Shown piece after piece: positions 1 through 8,387 of a stretch of 23,972 nt of DNA. Origin of the DNA: G026625185 sp963727835 (GTDB taxonomy: Bacteria; Desulfobacterota; WTBG01; JAGOGO01); the NCBI GenBank assembly GCA_963727835.1, contig CAVSIB010000062.1, positions 1 through 23,972 on the forward strand. The letters are read 5' to 3'. The first letter of the stretch is position 1. The number at the start of each line of letters is the position of its first letter. The position numbers and the translations under genes are program-made. A model generated the notes under the pieces. It made no database searches, was not told the origin of the DNA, and saw nothing but the letters and a program-made list of their open reading frames with translations.

Positions 1-897
1 AGTTCTGGAGATATTGTCGTTGTTAACGACACCAAGGTGCGTCCGGCAAGGATTTTTGGTCATAAGGAATCTGGAGGTAAAGTAGAAGTTTTGCTTCTCC
101 AGCCCTTAAATTCCTTGGGATACCCGAAAGAAAAAAACATTTGGGAAGCGCTCATTGATTGTTCGAAAAATCCGCAGATCGGATCAACCCTTTCCTTTGG
201 GCCAGAGCTTAAAGCCCAGGTGGTTAAGCAAAAAAAAGAAGGACTTTGGGATATTGAGTTAATTTGCGACGGTGATCTGGAGGAAATTTTAGAACGGATT
301 GGAAAAACACCGCTTCCTCCTTATATCAAAAGAGAAGATGGCAATCAGTATCCTTTTGACCGGGCTTGCTATCAAACAATTTTTGCTCGGCATCGTGGCT
401 CAGCCGCTGCTCCGACAGCTGGCCTGCATTTTACCCAGAGGGTTATAAGCCGGATAAAAAAAAGGGGGATTGAGGTCGTGCCGCTCACGCTTCATGTGGG
501 GGTAGGTACTTTTCAACCCGTCCGGGTAGAAAAGGTTGAAGCCCATCGGATGCATAGCGAATATTATGAAATAAGCCCTGAGACTTCGAAAAAGATTACG
601 CAGGCTCTTGAATACGGGCAAAGGATTATCGCGTGTGGTACCACGTCAGCGCGAGTCCTCGAAACCTGGAAAAGTAAAAAAAACACCTTGAGCGGTTTTA
701 CTGACCTTTTTATTTATCCGGGGTATGAGTTCCAGGTTTTTAAGGGAATGATTACCAATTTTCATCTACCTCGGTCTACTTTGTTGATGCTGGTTTCGGC
801 TTTTGCGGGCACGGAAATGATTTTTAGAGCTTATCAAGAGGCGATTGCAAAAAAATATCGATTTTATAGTTATGGGGATGCCATGTTAATTCTTTAG
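1..897 (+). CDS. queA: S-adenosylmethionine:tRNA ribosyltransferase-isomerase QueA (5' end outside the window)
   Basis: QueA transfers and isomerises the ribosyl moiety of SAM onto 7-aminomethyl-7-deazaguanine in tRNA, making epoxyqueuosine, the step after Tgt in queuosine synthesis. The reading frame is open from base 1, and the first codons already give the family's GDIVVVNDTKV stretch, so the start lies upstream; the GTG at 37 is internal. Visible family motifs are GSAAAPTAGLHFT, LHVGVGTFQPV, MHSEYYEIS, ITNFHLPRSTLLMLVSAFAG and the C-terminal YSYGDAMLIL. About 298 residues are present against roughly 340 in the family, so about 40 N-terminal residues are missing. It ends with TAG at 895-897, 109 bp before tgt. 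Identification is secure. Confidence 0.97.
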   Translation, partial: SSGDIVVVNDTKVRPARIFGHKESGGKVEVLLLQPLNSLGYPKEKNIWEALIDCSKNPQIGSTLSFGPELKAQVVKQKKEGLWDIELICDGDLEEILERIGKTPLPPYIKREDGNQYPFDRACYQTIFARHRGSAAAPTAGLHFTQRVISRIKKRGIEVVPLTLHVGVGTFQPVRVEKVEAHRMHSEYYEISPETSKKITQALEYGQRIIACGTTSARVLETWKSKKNTLSGFTDLFIYPGYEFQVFKGMITNFHLPRSTLLMLVSAFAGTEMIFRAYQEAIAKKYRFYSYGDAMLIL

Positions 898-906
898 CGA
901 TATTTG

Positions 907-1010
907 ATGGAGGATGTGCGGTGTGGGATAGACGTCAGGTGATGGAGAATGAGAACCTTATCGCACAGCAGACATCATATAACGCATTGCGCGGATCGCA
1001 GATCACATGA
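907..1010 (+). other. Two overlapping mini-ORFs tiling the queA-tgt gap (possible translational relay)
   Basis: Seen: an 11-codon ORF (ATG 907, stop TGA 940-942) shares one base with the ATG at 942 of a 22-codon ORF. That second ORF's TGA (1008-1010) overlaps the tgt ATG at 1007 as ATGA. The first begins 10 bases after the queA stop. tgt has no recognisable Shine-Dalgarno sequence of its own. Inference: ribosomes leaving queA could reach tgt by termination-reinitiation through these ORFs. The peptides resemble nothing I know, and chance open frames are possible. Confidence 0.25.
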
Positions 1011-2164
1011 TGAGTTTTTCGTTTACGGTTATCAAAGACGATAGTGTTTCTTCAGCCCGGCTGGGAAAAATACTCACCTCGCATGGTGAGGTGAATACTC
1101 CGGCTTTCATGCCGGTAGGAACTCAGGGAACAGTGAAGTCGCTTACCCCAGAGGACATAGAAGATCTAAACGCCGAGATCATTCTTTGCAATACGTACCA
1201 TCTCTATCTTCGGCCGGGGCATGAGGTGATTGCCCGTTTAGGAGGATTGCATTCCTTTATCCATTGGAATCACCCCCTTCTGACCGATAGCGGAGGTTTT
1301 CAAATTTATAGCATCAGCACCTTAAGAAAGATAAAAGAAGAGGGGGTATTTTTTCGGTCGCACTTGGATGGTTCTTCGCATTTACTTACCCCGGAAAGAG
1401 CGGTCGAGGTTCAGGAGGCATTGGGAGCAGATATTATTATGTGTTTGGATGAATGCACGCCCTATCCTTCAAGTTTCGATTATACGCAAGGGTCATTATC
1501 ACTTACTACTCGATGGGCAGAGCGGAGTAAAAAGGCGCATACGAGAAAAGATCAGGCTTTGTTTGGAATTATCCAGGGAGGAATGTATTCGGATTTAAGA
1601 AAGCAAAGCACCCGAGAAATCGTGGGTTTTGATTTTCCTGGATACGCCGTAGGTGGTTTAGGGGTAGGAGAGACGAAAGATACGCTGCATGAAATTTTAG
1701 ATACCACGGTGCCTTTAATCCCTCACGACAAGCCTCGTTACCTTATGGGGGTAGGAACTCCGCAGGATCTCTTGGAGTGTGCGAAAAAGGGGATTGACAT
1801 GTTTGATTGTGTCATGCCGACACGACATGCCCGCAATGGGATGCTTTTTACCAGTTTTGGAAACCTGGTGATCAAAAACGCGGAATATGCTGATGATCCC
1901 AAGCCGATTGATCCTCAGTGCGGATGTTATACCTGTAAACATTTTTCCCGGGCCTATTTGCGTCACCTGTTTATGGCCAAGGAAATACTTTCTGCTCGGT
2001 TGAACACTATTCATAACTTATATTATTATCTCCATCTTATGAAAGATCTCCGCGAAGCTATCCGTGCGGATCGCGTGGAAGAATTTAGTTGTGATTTTTA
2101 CGAAAAACAAAAAACGGTAATGGTAAATCAGGGGACAACACGTTCTCTTTATGTTGTGCAGTAA
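1007..2164 (+). CDS. tgt: tRNA-guanine transglycosylase Tgt
   Basis: Tgt exchanges guanine-34 in GUN anticodons for the queuosine precursor preQ1; QueA then acts on the product, and the two genes are adjacent here. The 385-residue protein has full family length. DSGGFQ at about 94-99 holds the catalytic Asp that acts as general acid/base. GIDMFDCVMPTRHARNG at about 262-278 holds the nucleophile, probably Asp267. The zinc site is complete: Cys305, Cys307, Cys310 and His336 (CGCYTC followed by TIHN). ATG codons at 1007 and 1010 are adjacent, and an in-frame TAA at 980-982 excludes a longer start. No clear Shine-Dalgarno sequence precedes it; its start overlaps the stop of a mini-ORF. Confidence 0.97.
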   Translation: MMSFSFTVIKDDSVSSARLGKILTSHGEVNTPAFMPVGTQGTVKSLTPEDIEDLNAEIILCNTYHLYLRPGHEVIARLGGLHSFIHWNHPLLTDSGGFQIYSISTLRKIKEEGVFFRSHLDGSSHLLTPERAVEVQEALGADIIMCLDECTPYPSSFDYTQGSLSLTTRWAERSKKAHTRKDQALFGIIQGGMYSDLRKQSTREIVGFDFPGYAVGGLGVGETKDTLHEILDTTVPLIPHDKPRYLMGVGTPQDLLECAKKGIDMFDCVMPTRHARNGMLFTSFGNLVIKNAEYADDPKPIDPQCGCYTCKHFSRAYLRHLFMAKEILSARLNTIHNLYYYLHLMKDLREAIRADRVEEFSCDFYEKQKTVMVNQGTTRSLYVVQ

Positions 2165-2260
2165 GATTGCTTCCCTGTTGTTTTCTAACCAAGAGGCTTT
2201 TTAGAATAAAAAAATATTGAGTAATAACTGATTAACTTTTTAACAACTGGAGGTACAGTA

Positions 2261-2584
2261 ATGTTTGGTATTGCTTATGCTTTAGGGACTGCAGGGAATA
2301 GCGGTGGAGGACAGCAGGCTGGATTAACGCAATTTCTCCCTTTAATCCTTATCTTTGTAATTTTTTATTTTCTCCTGATTCTTCCTCAACAAAGAAAAAT
2401 CAAAAAACACCGGGATTTTTTAAAAGAACTGGAAAAGGGGAAGACCGTGGTAACCAGTAGTGGCATCCATGGAAAAATTACCGGTCTTACAGATAATATT
2501 GTTACTTTGGAAATTGCCCCCAATGTAAAGATAAAAGTTTCTCGCGATCAGGTATTAGCATACAGTGATATAAAATCAGATTGA
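2261..2584 (+). CDS. yajC: Preprotein translocase accessory subunit YajC
   Basis: YajC is a small single-span inner-membrane protein that associates with SecD and SecF in the Sec holotranslocon. The 107-residue product has a glycine-rich N-terminus, one strong transmembrane helix (about residues 26-43), then the family signature LPQQRKIKKHRDFLKELEKG. A small beta domain follows, with the VVTSSGIHGKITGL pattern. A Shine-Dalgarno GGAGG lies 8 bases before ATG 2261. It follows tgt by 96 bp and precedes secD by 30 bp, the common tgt-yajC-secD-secF order, so it is probably cotranscribed with both. Identification is secure. Confidence 0.95.
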   Translation: MFGIAYALGTAGNSGGGQQAGLTQFLPLILIFVIFYFLLILPQQRKIKKHRDFLKELEKGKTVVTSSGIHGKITGLTDNIVTLEIAPNVKIKVSRDQVLAYSDIKSD

Positions 2585-2614
2585 GGAATTTAACTCAAAC
2601 AAGGAGATAGTACG

Positions 2615-4216
2615 ATGGTGAGAAATTTAACCTGGCGATTTATAGTGGTATTAGTCGTTATTTTAACCGGAACATTTTTTTTAGTTCCCTCCCTTACCGA
2701 TAGTATTCCGTTTTGGTGGAAAGATAATGTACAAAAAATTCATCTGGGGTTGGACCTCCAGGGTGGGACGCACCTTCTTACTGAAGTCCAGACCGATGTA
2801 GCGGTCGAAAATACCCTCCACCAATACGTTCAAACACTGGAAGAACTTCTGGATGAAAACAAGATTCCTTTCATAGAGGTCACTGTTCGTAACGATCAGA
2901 ACATTGCGGTGGAATTGGTTGATCAATCTGCCAATGAGAAATTAATGAAGATTATGAAAGATAATTTTCCCTCCCTCAAAAACGTTAATGTAGAAACTGG
3001 GGAAAACGCTTATCGGCCTGTTTTTGCTCTGGAGCAAAAGGAAATCCGTAATTTAAAAGACTTGGCAGTAAAACAAGCTTTAGAGAACATCAGGAACCGG
3101 ATTGACCAGTTTGGGGTGACAGAACCAACCATCCAGCGTGAGGGGGAGGACCGGATCCTTATCCAATTACCCGGCATCAAGGACCCCGAGCGAGCAAAAA
3201 GATTGCTCCGTGAGACTGCAATGTTAGAGTTTAAGTTGGTTAATGATGAAGACAGTTTGCAGAAAGCGCTCGAAGGAAGAGTCCCTCCAGATAGCGCAAT
3301 TTTCTACGAAGAAAATGCTGATAAAGAAACCGGGGGGGTAATCGAGAAAAGGCCGATGCTGTTAAAAAAAAGAACGGTTTTAACTGGGGATATGCTGGTT
3401 GATGCTCAGCCCCAAATCGATAGCGCCCAGTTTAACCGACCTTATGTTTCACTTAAGTTTAGTGCTAAAGGGGCAAAGGTTTTTAAAGATATTACCACTA
3501 AGCATGTGGGAAAAAGGCTTGCCATTGTCCTGGATAATGTAGTCAAATCTGCTCCGGTCATTCGGGAACCGATTGGCGGAGGTCGGGCTCAGATTGAAGG
3601 TAGCTTTAGTTTAGAGGAGGCCAAAGACCTGGCAATTGTTTTGCGGGCAGGTTCACTCCCTGCACCAATGAAAGTGCTGGAAGAACGGTCCGTCGGGCCT
3701 TCTTTAGGGAAAGATTCAATTGACAAAGGAATCCGGGCTACAATCATTGGCAGCATTCTGATAATTTTGTTTATGGTATTTTATTACCATTTTTCTGGCC
3801 TCGTCGCCGATTTTGCTCTCCTGTTCAATTTATTACTCCTTTTTGCCGTCTTATCAACCTTCGGCGCTACCCTCACCCTTCCAGGCATTGCTGGTATTGT
3901 TTTGACCATTGGGATGGCGGTGGATACCAACATCCTCATCTTTGAGCGCATGCGGGAGGAGATTCGTACCGGAAAAACACCTTGGGCAGTGGTCGACGCA
4001 GGGTATAACAAAGCATTCTCAGCCATTTTTGATACCCACCTCACCACAATTCTTGCGTCCATTGTGCTCTTCCAGTTCGGTTCAGGACCGGTTAAAGGGT
4101 TTGCCGTAACCTTAGGTTTCGGTTTGGTTGTTAACTTGTTTTCTTCGTTTTTCTGTACTCGCATTGTCCATGATTACTTTATTATGGTAAAAAAGGTGAA
4201 GAGAGTCAGCGTATAA
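2615..4216 (+). CDS. secD: Protein translocase subunit SecD
   Basis: SecD works with SecF as a proton-driven complex that helps complete export of proteins across the inner membrane. The 533-residue protein has one N-terminal transmembrane helix and then the periplasmic head beginning with LGLDLQGGTHLL (the DxxGG motif). Further family blocks are RNRIDQFGVTEPTIQ and VVKSAPVI. Five C-terminal membrane spans include GMAVDTNILIFERMREE. Length fits the family. A good AAGGAGA ribosome site precedes ATG 2615. It sits between yajC and secF in one operon (gaps 30 and 21 bp). No frame problems are visible. Confidence 0.97.
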   Translation: MVRNLTWRFIVVLVVILTGTFFLVPSLTDSIPFWWKDNVQKIHLGLDLQGGTHLLTEVQTDVAVENTLHQYVQTLEELLDENKIPFIEVTVRNDQNIAVELVDQSANEKLMKIMKDNFPSLKNVNVETGENAYRPVFALEQKEIRNLKDLAVKQALENIRNRIDQFGVTEPTIQREGEDRILIQLPGIKDPERAKRLLRETAMLEFKLVNDEDSLQKALEGRVPPDSAIFYEENADKETGGVIEKRPMLLKKRTVLTGDMLVDAQPQIDSAQFNRPYVSLKFSAKGAKVFKDITTKHVGKRLAIVLDNVVKSAPVIREPIGGGRAQIEGSFSLEEAKDLAIVLRAGSLPAPMKVLEERSVGPSLGKDSIDKGIRATIIGSILIILFMVFYYHFSGLVADFALLFNLLLLFAVLSTFGATLTLPGIAGIVLTIGMAVDTNILIFERMREEIRTGKTPWAVVDAGYNKAFSAIFDTHLTTILASIVLFQFGSGPVKGFAVTLGFGLVVNLFSSFFCTRIVHDYFIMVKKVKRVSV

Positions 4217-4237
4217 AAAAGAGAAAGGATAAAAGCT

Positions 4238-5164
4238 ATGGAGTTTTTTCCACCAAACACCAACTTTGATTTTGTAGGAAAACAGAAATATGCACTTGCC
4301 ATTTCTGGTTTTTTAATTTTAATCACCATCATCTCTTTGATAATGCATCATGGACCACGTTATGGTGTGGACTTTTCCGGGGGCCTCCTTATTCAGGTAA
4401 AATTTTCTCAGACGGTCACTGCTGACGAAATCAAAGAGAAACTGAAGTCAATAAACCTTCAGGATAGTGTAGTTCAAGAGTTTGGAGAAAGGGGGCAGCA
4501 TGAGTTTCTCATCCGTTCCAGAGAAGAAAACATTAATTTAGAAAACATACAGCAATTGGTATTAAAGTCCCTCTCTCAGGGATTTGGAGAGAAAAACGTT
4601 GAATTGCGCAGAGTGGAAACAGTGGGGCCGAAAGCGGGCAAAGATCTTAGGAAAATGGGGATGTTGGCGGTTATCTCTTCCTGGATATTAATGTTGATCT
4701 ATGTTGCCTTTAGGTTTGAATTTAGCTTTGGGGTAGGGGGTATCATCGCCTTGGCTCACGATGTTATTGTTGTGTTGGGTGCCTTTTCTCTTACCCACCG
4801 AGAAATAGACCTTACCATTATAGCGGCTTTTCTCACAATTATCGGTTATTCTATTAATGATACCATTGTTATCTTTGATCGGGTTCGGGAAAATCGCCGC
4901 AAAAGGCCTAATGAACCTTTGCCCCAGCTTATTAATCGAAGCATAAACGAAACGCTTAGCCGGACCATTCTTACCGTCACCACAGTCTTGATAGGTGTTA
5001 TAGCTCTTTTCGTGTTTGGGGGAGGAGTGATTCATGATTTTGCTTTTGCCATGCTGATAGGAGTTATTACCGGGACATGGTCATCTCTTTACATCGCGAG
5101 TCCGTTTGTCCTTTTTTGGGACAGGTATACAAAGAAGAGAGGAAGAAGACTTATTAGAAAGTGA
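4238..5164 (+). CDS. secF: Protein translocase subunit SecF
   Basis: SecF is the partner of SecD in the SecDF inner-membrane complex. The 308-residue protein has an N-terminal membrane helix, the periplasmic motif YGVDFSGGLLIQVKF (about 42-56), and five C-terminal helices. These include the conserved SINDTIVIFDRVRENRR segment and RTILTVTTVL. The N-terminal FFPPNTNFDFVGKQ resembles the leader of SecF in Desulfobacterota-type proteins. An AAAGGAT ribosome site lies upstream. TGA at 5162-5164 is 7 bases before the moeA ATG, so translation of the two is probably coupled. Confidence 0.97.
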   Translation: MEFFPPNTNFDFVGKQKYALAISGFLILITIISLIMHHGPRYGVDFSGGLLIQVKFSQTVTADEIKEKLKSINLQDSVVQEFGERGQHEFLIRSREENINLENIQQLVLKSLSQGFGEKNVELRRVETVGPKAGKDLRKMGMLAVISSWILMLIYVAFRFEFSFGVGGIIALAHDVIVVLGAFSLTHREIDLTIIAAFLTIIGYSINDTIVIFDRVRENRRKRPNEPLPQLINRSINETLSRTILTVTTVLIGVIALFVFGGGVIHDFAFAMLIGVITGTWSSLYIASPFVLFWDRYTKKRGRRLIRK

Positions 5165-5171
5165 GTTAATC

Positions 5172-6401
5172 ATGATCAGCGTTGATGAAGCCCGAACTAT
5201 TGTTTTGAATCATAACCACCCCATGGGCCTTGAGAAGGTTGATCTGCTTACATCCCTCGGAAGAGTGATTGGGGAAGATATTGTTGCCCCTTTCAATATT
5301 CCACCGTGGGACAATTCAGCTATGGATGGATATGCAGTTCGGTTTGAAGATATTAAAAATGCTTCTTTTGATAAACCAACCAAATTAAAAATTATCGAGG
5401 AGCTCCCCGCTGGGTTTTTACCCAAAAACCAGGTTGGACCTAGGCAAGCGACCCATATTATGACTGGTGCTCCGATCCCCCAAGGGGCGGATACGGTAGT
5501 GAGAAAGGAAGATACCTCGTCTTTAGGAGATAACGTTCACATTTTGGCACCTCCGAACAAAGGAGAAAACATCAGACTTGCAGGCGAGAATGTCATGCGA
5601 GGGAACAAGGTTATTCAAGCGAGAACAGTTATCCGGCCACCTCATGTTGGTATGCTTGCTTCTTTTGCGAAAAGTTTTATTTCAGTCTATCAGGTACCCA
5701 CGGTAGCGATTCTCTCTACCGGAGATGAGGTAATCGATATAGATGAAGAAGGAGACTCGTCAAAAATTATAAACAGCAATACCTATTCTCTCGCTGCCCT
5801 GGTTAAAGAATGCGGCGCTTTACCTCTCATGTTGGGAATTGCAAGGGATGATAAAAGGGAAATTTTGGCAAAAATCACCCAGGGGTTTTCTGCTGACGTT
5901 ATTCTTACCACCGGCGGCGTTTCCGTTGGAGAATATGATTTTGTCAAAGATGTTTTGGAGGAGATGGGTGGCGAAATAAAATTCTGTAACGTAGCGATGA
6001 GACCCGGAAAACCTACAACTTTCGGTCTTATTGCTGATAAACCAATTTTTGGATTGCCCGGCAACCCGGTTTCTTGCATGGTTTGTTTTGAAGAGTTTGT
6101 TCGGCCTGCGCTGCTTAAAAAGATGGGCCACACGCACCTGTTTCGACCTCAGGTTGAAGCAATTTTGGTTGATGATGTCAAAACGAAAAAGGACTTCCGT
6201 TTTTTTATCAGGGTGCGTTTAGGCTTTCGAGGGGGACTCCTCTGCGCTACCACCACTGGCGATCAAGGATCGGGTATTCTTAAATCCATGATTCAGGCCA
6301 ATGGATTAATGGTGGTAACTGAGGATAAAAAGGAGATTAAGGCTGGAGAAAAAGTAAGCGTTCAAGTTTTAGACAACACCTTTGAACTGGAAAGCCACTA
6401 G
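5172..6401 (+). CDS. moeA: Molybdopterin molybdenumtransferase MoeA
   Basis: MoeA inserts molybdate into adenylylated molybdopterin, the last step of molybdenum cofactor synthesis in the cytoplasm. The frame is open from 5106, but ATG 5172 is chosen because the protein then begins at the usual family start (SVDEAR, about 400-410 residues; 409 here) and avoids overlapping secF. Motifs in order: PPWDNSAMDGYAV, MTGAPIPQGADTVV, LSTGDEVI, TTGGVSVGEYDFVKDVLEE, MRPGKPTTFG and GLPGNPVSCMVCFEEFVRP, then a C-terminal domain IV. It implies at least one molybdoenzyme elsewhere in the genome. Its place behind secDF looks like a simple operon extension. Confidence 0.95.
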   Translation: MISVDEARTIVLNHNHPMGLEKVDLLTSLGRVIGEDIVAPFNIPPWDNSAMDGYAVRFEDIKNASFDKPTKLKIIEELPAGFLPKNQVGPRQATHIMTGAPIPQGADTVVRKEDTSSLGDNVHILAPPNKGENIRLAGENVMRGNKVIQARTVIRPPHVGMLASFAKSFISVYQVPTVAILSTGDEVIDIDEEGDSSKIINSNTYSLAALVKECGALPLMLGIARDDKREILAKITQGFSADVILTTGGVSVGEYDFVKDVLEEMGGEIKFCNVAMRPGKPTTFGLIADKPIFGLPGNPVSCMVCFEEFVRPALLKKMGHTHLFRPQVEAILVDDVKTKKDFRFFIRVRLGFRGGLLCATTTGDQGSGILKSMIQANGLMVVTEDKKEIKAGEKVSVQVLDNTFELESH

Positions 6402-6446
6402 AAACAACCTCCCCCCTGTGGGCGGTTCGATACAAAAAAAGTTTTG

Positions 6447-6456
6447 CCCCCCCCCC
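6447..6456. repeat. Poly-C homopolymer tract (10 bases)
   Basis: Ten consecutive C residues lie between the ends of the converging moeA and lipoprotein genes. No coding frame crosses it. The tract is prone to slippage and sequencing error; no regulatory role can be shown. Confidence 0.8.
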
Positions 6457-6519
6457 TTCCTTTTGACCTATCATGTGAATTCTAAAACTCTCCTTAGTGA
6501 GGGCGGAATCCAGAAAAGG

Positions 6520-6783
6520 TTAAGAGTTATTTTCAGAACCATTGCTTTGTTTATTGTGCCGGTTTTTTAAATAAGCAAAGAGTGGACAACGCTTTCCCTC
6601 GCGCATAAAATACCATTCGTGGTTTTCATCTTGTTTCGCAAACAGGATGCCGTGAAAGCGCATAGCGTTGCGCAATTCTTCCCGGGTGGGTTGTTCCTCA
6701 GGATTGGACAAGGAAACCTTACTCTCGTGATTGGAACAAGCAAAGGTAGTAATCAAAAAGATTATCAGAAACAAATACCGCAT
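6520..6783 (-). CDS. Small predicted lipoprotein, function unknown
   Basis: The 87-residue product starts with a short charged end and a hydrophobic stretch, MRYLFLIIFLITTFAC, ending in a plausible lipobox (TTFAC) with the lipidated Cys at residue 16. Mature chain: about 70 polar residues with a central NAMRFHGILFAKQDENHEWYF-like region and a Gly/Asn-rich tail. I do not recognise the family. It lies downstream of dnaJ on the same strand with a 230-bp gap, and its end faces the end of moeA. A weak AAGAAG element precedes the start. The signal peptide makes a real gene likely; the function is unknown. Confidence 0.7.
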   Translation of the reverse strand: MRYLFLIIFLITTFACSNHESKVSLSNPEEQPTREELRNAMRFHGILFAKQDENHEWYFMREGKRCPLFAYLKNRHNKQSNGSENNS

Positions 6784-6901
6784 ACATCACTTCTTGATAT
6801 CAACAGAGTTCTCTTCATGGGGATAATCTATTCTAGAAAATAGTGTTCATCCTTGGATGCCCTTACCGAAAACCCTGTTTAATCATTTTGGCGAGAAATG
6901 A

Positions 6902-6956
6902 GAAATTTTACGTGGTTAACGTGAAGACTTCCAGTAGATCAGGAGATTTTACGTGG
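6902..6956. repeat. Pair of 14-bp near-identical direct repeats upstream of the lipoprotein gene
   Basis: GAAATTTTACGTGG at 6902-6915 and GAGATTTTACGTGG at 6943-6956 differ at one base and start 41 bp apart (about four helical turns). They lie in the 230-bp gap between dnaJ and the lipoprotein gene. A pair of regulator sites is conceivable but not demonstrated. Confidence 0.4.
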
Positions 6957-7013
6957 GCAGAAAGACCCAAGAAGAAAAATAAATATTTTTTATAAAGATG
7001 TTCTTCCTGCTTT

Positions 7014-8117
7014 TTATTTCTTATTTGTCAGTTTCCAGAATTTTTTCTTTTCTGGAAAAACATTCTCTCCGCTTATTTTTGCAAACTCGCGTAACAGCAC
7101 TTCTTGTTGTTCAGATAAGTTGGTCGGAGTTTTAACAATGATCTGAACGTACTGATCCCCTCGTCCTCCCCCCCGCACAAAGGGTATTCCCAAATCTTTC
7201 AATCTAAAAACTTCTCCTGATTGTGTACCTTGGGGAAGAGAAATTTTGGTTGATCCTTCTAATGTCGGCACTTCAATCTCTGCGCCAAGCACAGCTTGGG
7301 GAAAAGATATGGGTATCTGACAAGAAATATCATAGTCCTTGCGTTCAAAAAAATCATGCTCTTGGACAAAAATAACCACATAAAGGTCTCCGGGAGAACC
7401 ACCACGAACGCCATCTTCCCCTTCGCCAGATAATCGAAGCCGAGTTCCGGTTTCAACTCCAGCAGGGACTTTAACCAGTACCTTTTTATTTTTTCTTACC
7501 TTGCCTGCGCCCCGACAATGAGAACAAGGATTTTTAATGATGGTCGTTTCTCCGTGACATTGGGGGCAGGAGGTGCTAATGCTAAAAAATCCTTGGGAAT
7601 GCATAACCTGCCCTCGACCTCTGCACGTAGGGCACGTTTCTGGCCGAGCGCCGGGAGCAGAACCCGTTCCTTTACAGAAATCACAAATTTGCCTTTTTTC
7701 TATTTCGACTTCTTTTTCTACGCCAAATGCTGCTTCTAAAAAAGAAAGCCTCAGGTCATAACGAAAATCAGCGCCTGTGTGACTAGCGTTCCGGCTTCGC
7801 GTCCGTGTTCCAAAACCAAAAAATTCTTCAAAAATAGAACCAAAGCTGGAAAAGATATCTTCAAAGCCGGTAAAGCCAGTAAAGCCAGTTCCCCGCAAGC
7901 CTTCATGGCCAAAGCGGTCATAGAGGGATCTTTTTTCTGAATCACGAAGAACCTCGTAAGCCTCCGCAGCTTCTTTAAATTTTTCCTCTGCCTCATTGTC
8001 ACCTGGATTTCGGTCCGGATGGTACTGGAGGGCTAATTGCCGGTAAGCTTTTTTTATATCCGTTTCGCTTGCGTCCCTCGGTACCCCCAGAACTTCATAG
8101 TACTCCCGCTTTGTCAT
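7014..8117 (-). CDS. dnaJ: Chaperone DnaJ (Hsp40)
   Basis: DnaJ delivers unfolded clients to DnaK and stimulates its ATPase. The 367-residue protein is a full type-I Hsp40. It has a J domain with HPD at 33-35 and a short Gly/Phe linker with the repeated GFTGFTGF. The zinc domain has four CxxC pairs (Cys145/148, 162/165, 184/187, 198/201). Two C-terminal client-binding beta domains follow. The third zinc repeat is slightly degenerate (CPQCHGET rather than CxxCxGxG), but its cysteines are intact. The gene is alone here, without grpE or dnaK. No good Shine-Dalgarno sequence precedes ATG 8117. It diverges from mnmG across 270 bp of AT-rich DNA. Confidence 0.97.
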   Translation of the reverse strand: MTKREYYEVLGVPRDASETDIKKAYRQLALQYHPDRNPGDNEAEEKFKEAAEAYEVLRDSEKRSLYDRFGHEGLRGTGFTGFTGFEDIFSSFGSIFEEFFGFGTRTRSRNASHTGADFRYDLRLSFLEAAFGVEKEVEIEKRQICDFCKGTGSAPGARPETCPTCRGRGQVMHSQGFFSISTSCPQCHGETTIIKNPCSHCRGAGKVRKNKKVLVKVPAGVETGTRLRLSGEGEDGVRGGSPGDLYVVIFVQEHDFFERKDYDISCQIPISFPQAVLGAEIEVPTLEGSTKISLPQGTQSGEVFRLKDLGIPFVRGGGRGDQYVQIIVKTPTNLSEQQEVLLREFAKISGENVFPEKKKFWKLTNKK

Positions 8118-8387
8118 CTTTGGGGTCAGTTTGATAAAATTATTAGTAATTACCCATTCCCCTTGTTTTTGATTTTCAAGATTTTTTTGAGAAAATTAAG
8201 AAGGGAAGTGGATGCTTGGAAAAACAGAGTAGCTTAAGTTAATTTATTTAAACTAAATATTTTAATCGTTATTTATTAAATTGTCAATAGTAATTTAACG
8301 TTGGTTTTTTTTAAATTTCTTTGATATTTTTGAATATATTGAAATTAATCAGGATGATTAAAAACCCTTTGTTGAGGATAAGCTAGG
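8118..8387. other. AT-rich divergent intergenic region between dnaJ and mnmG
   Basis: These 270 bp must hold the promoters of both dnaJ (leftward) and mnmG (rightward). It is very AT-rich between about 8230 and 8345. I could not pick a convincing -35/-10 pair on either strand, saw no CIRCE-type inverted repeat, and saw no DnaA boxes. A GAGG ribosome site for mnmG lies near its right end. Confidence 0.5.

Noticed and set aside
400..621. Long antisense frames inside queA, tgt, secD, moeA and dnaJ
   Set aside because: They lie wholly within well-supported genes, have no ribosome sites or recognisable domains, and are shadows of codon usage.
2165..2260. Promoter before yajC (TTGTTT with TAGAAT, 18-bp spacing)
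   Set aside because: Only a weak match in an AT-rich gap; cotranscription from upstream explains the arrangement equally well.
8118..8387. Replication origin next to mnmG (gidA), suggested by the AT-rich gap
   Set aside because: gidA often lies near oriC, but I saw no DnaA-box cluster here and no dnaA, dnaN or parAB genes adjacent.
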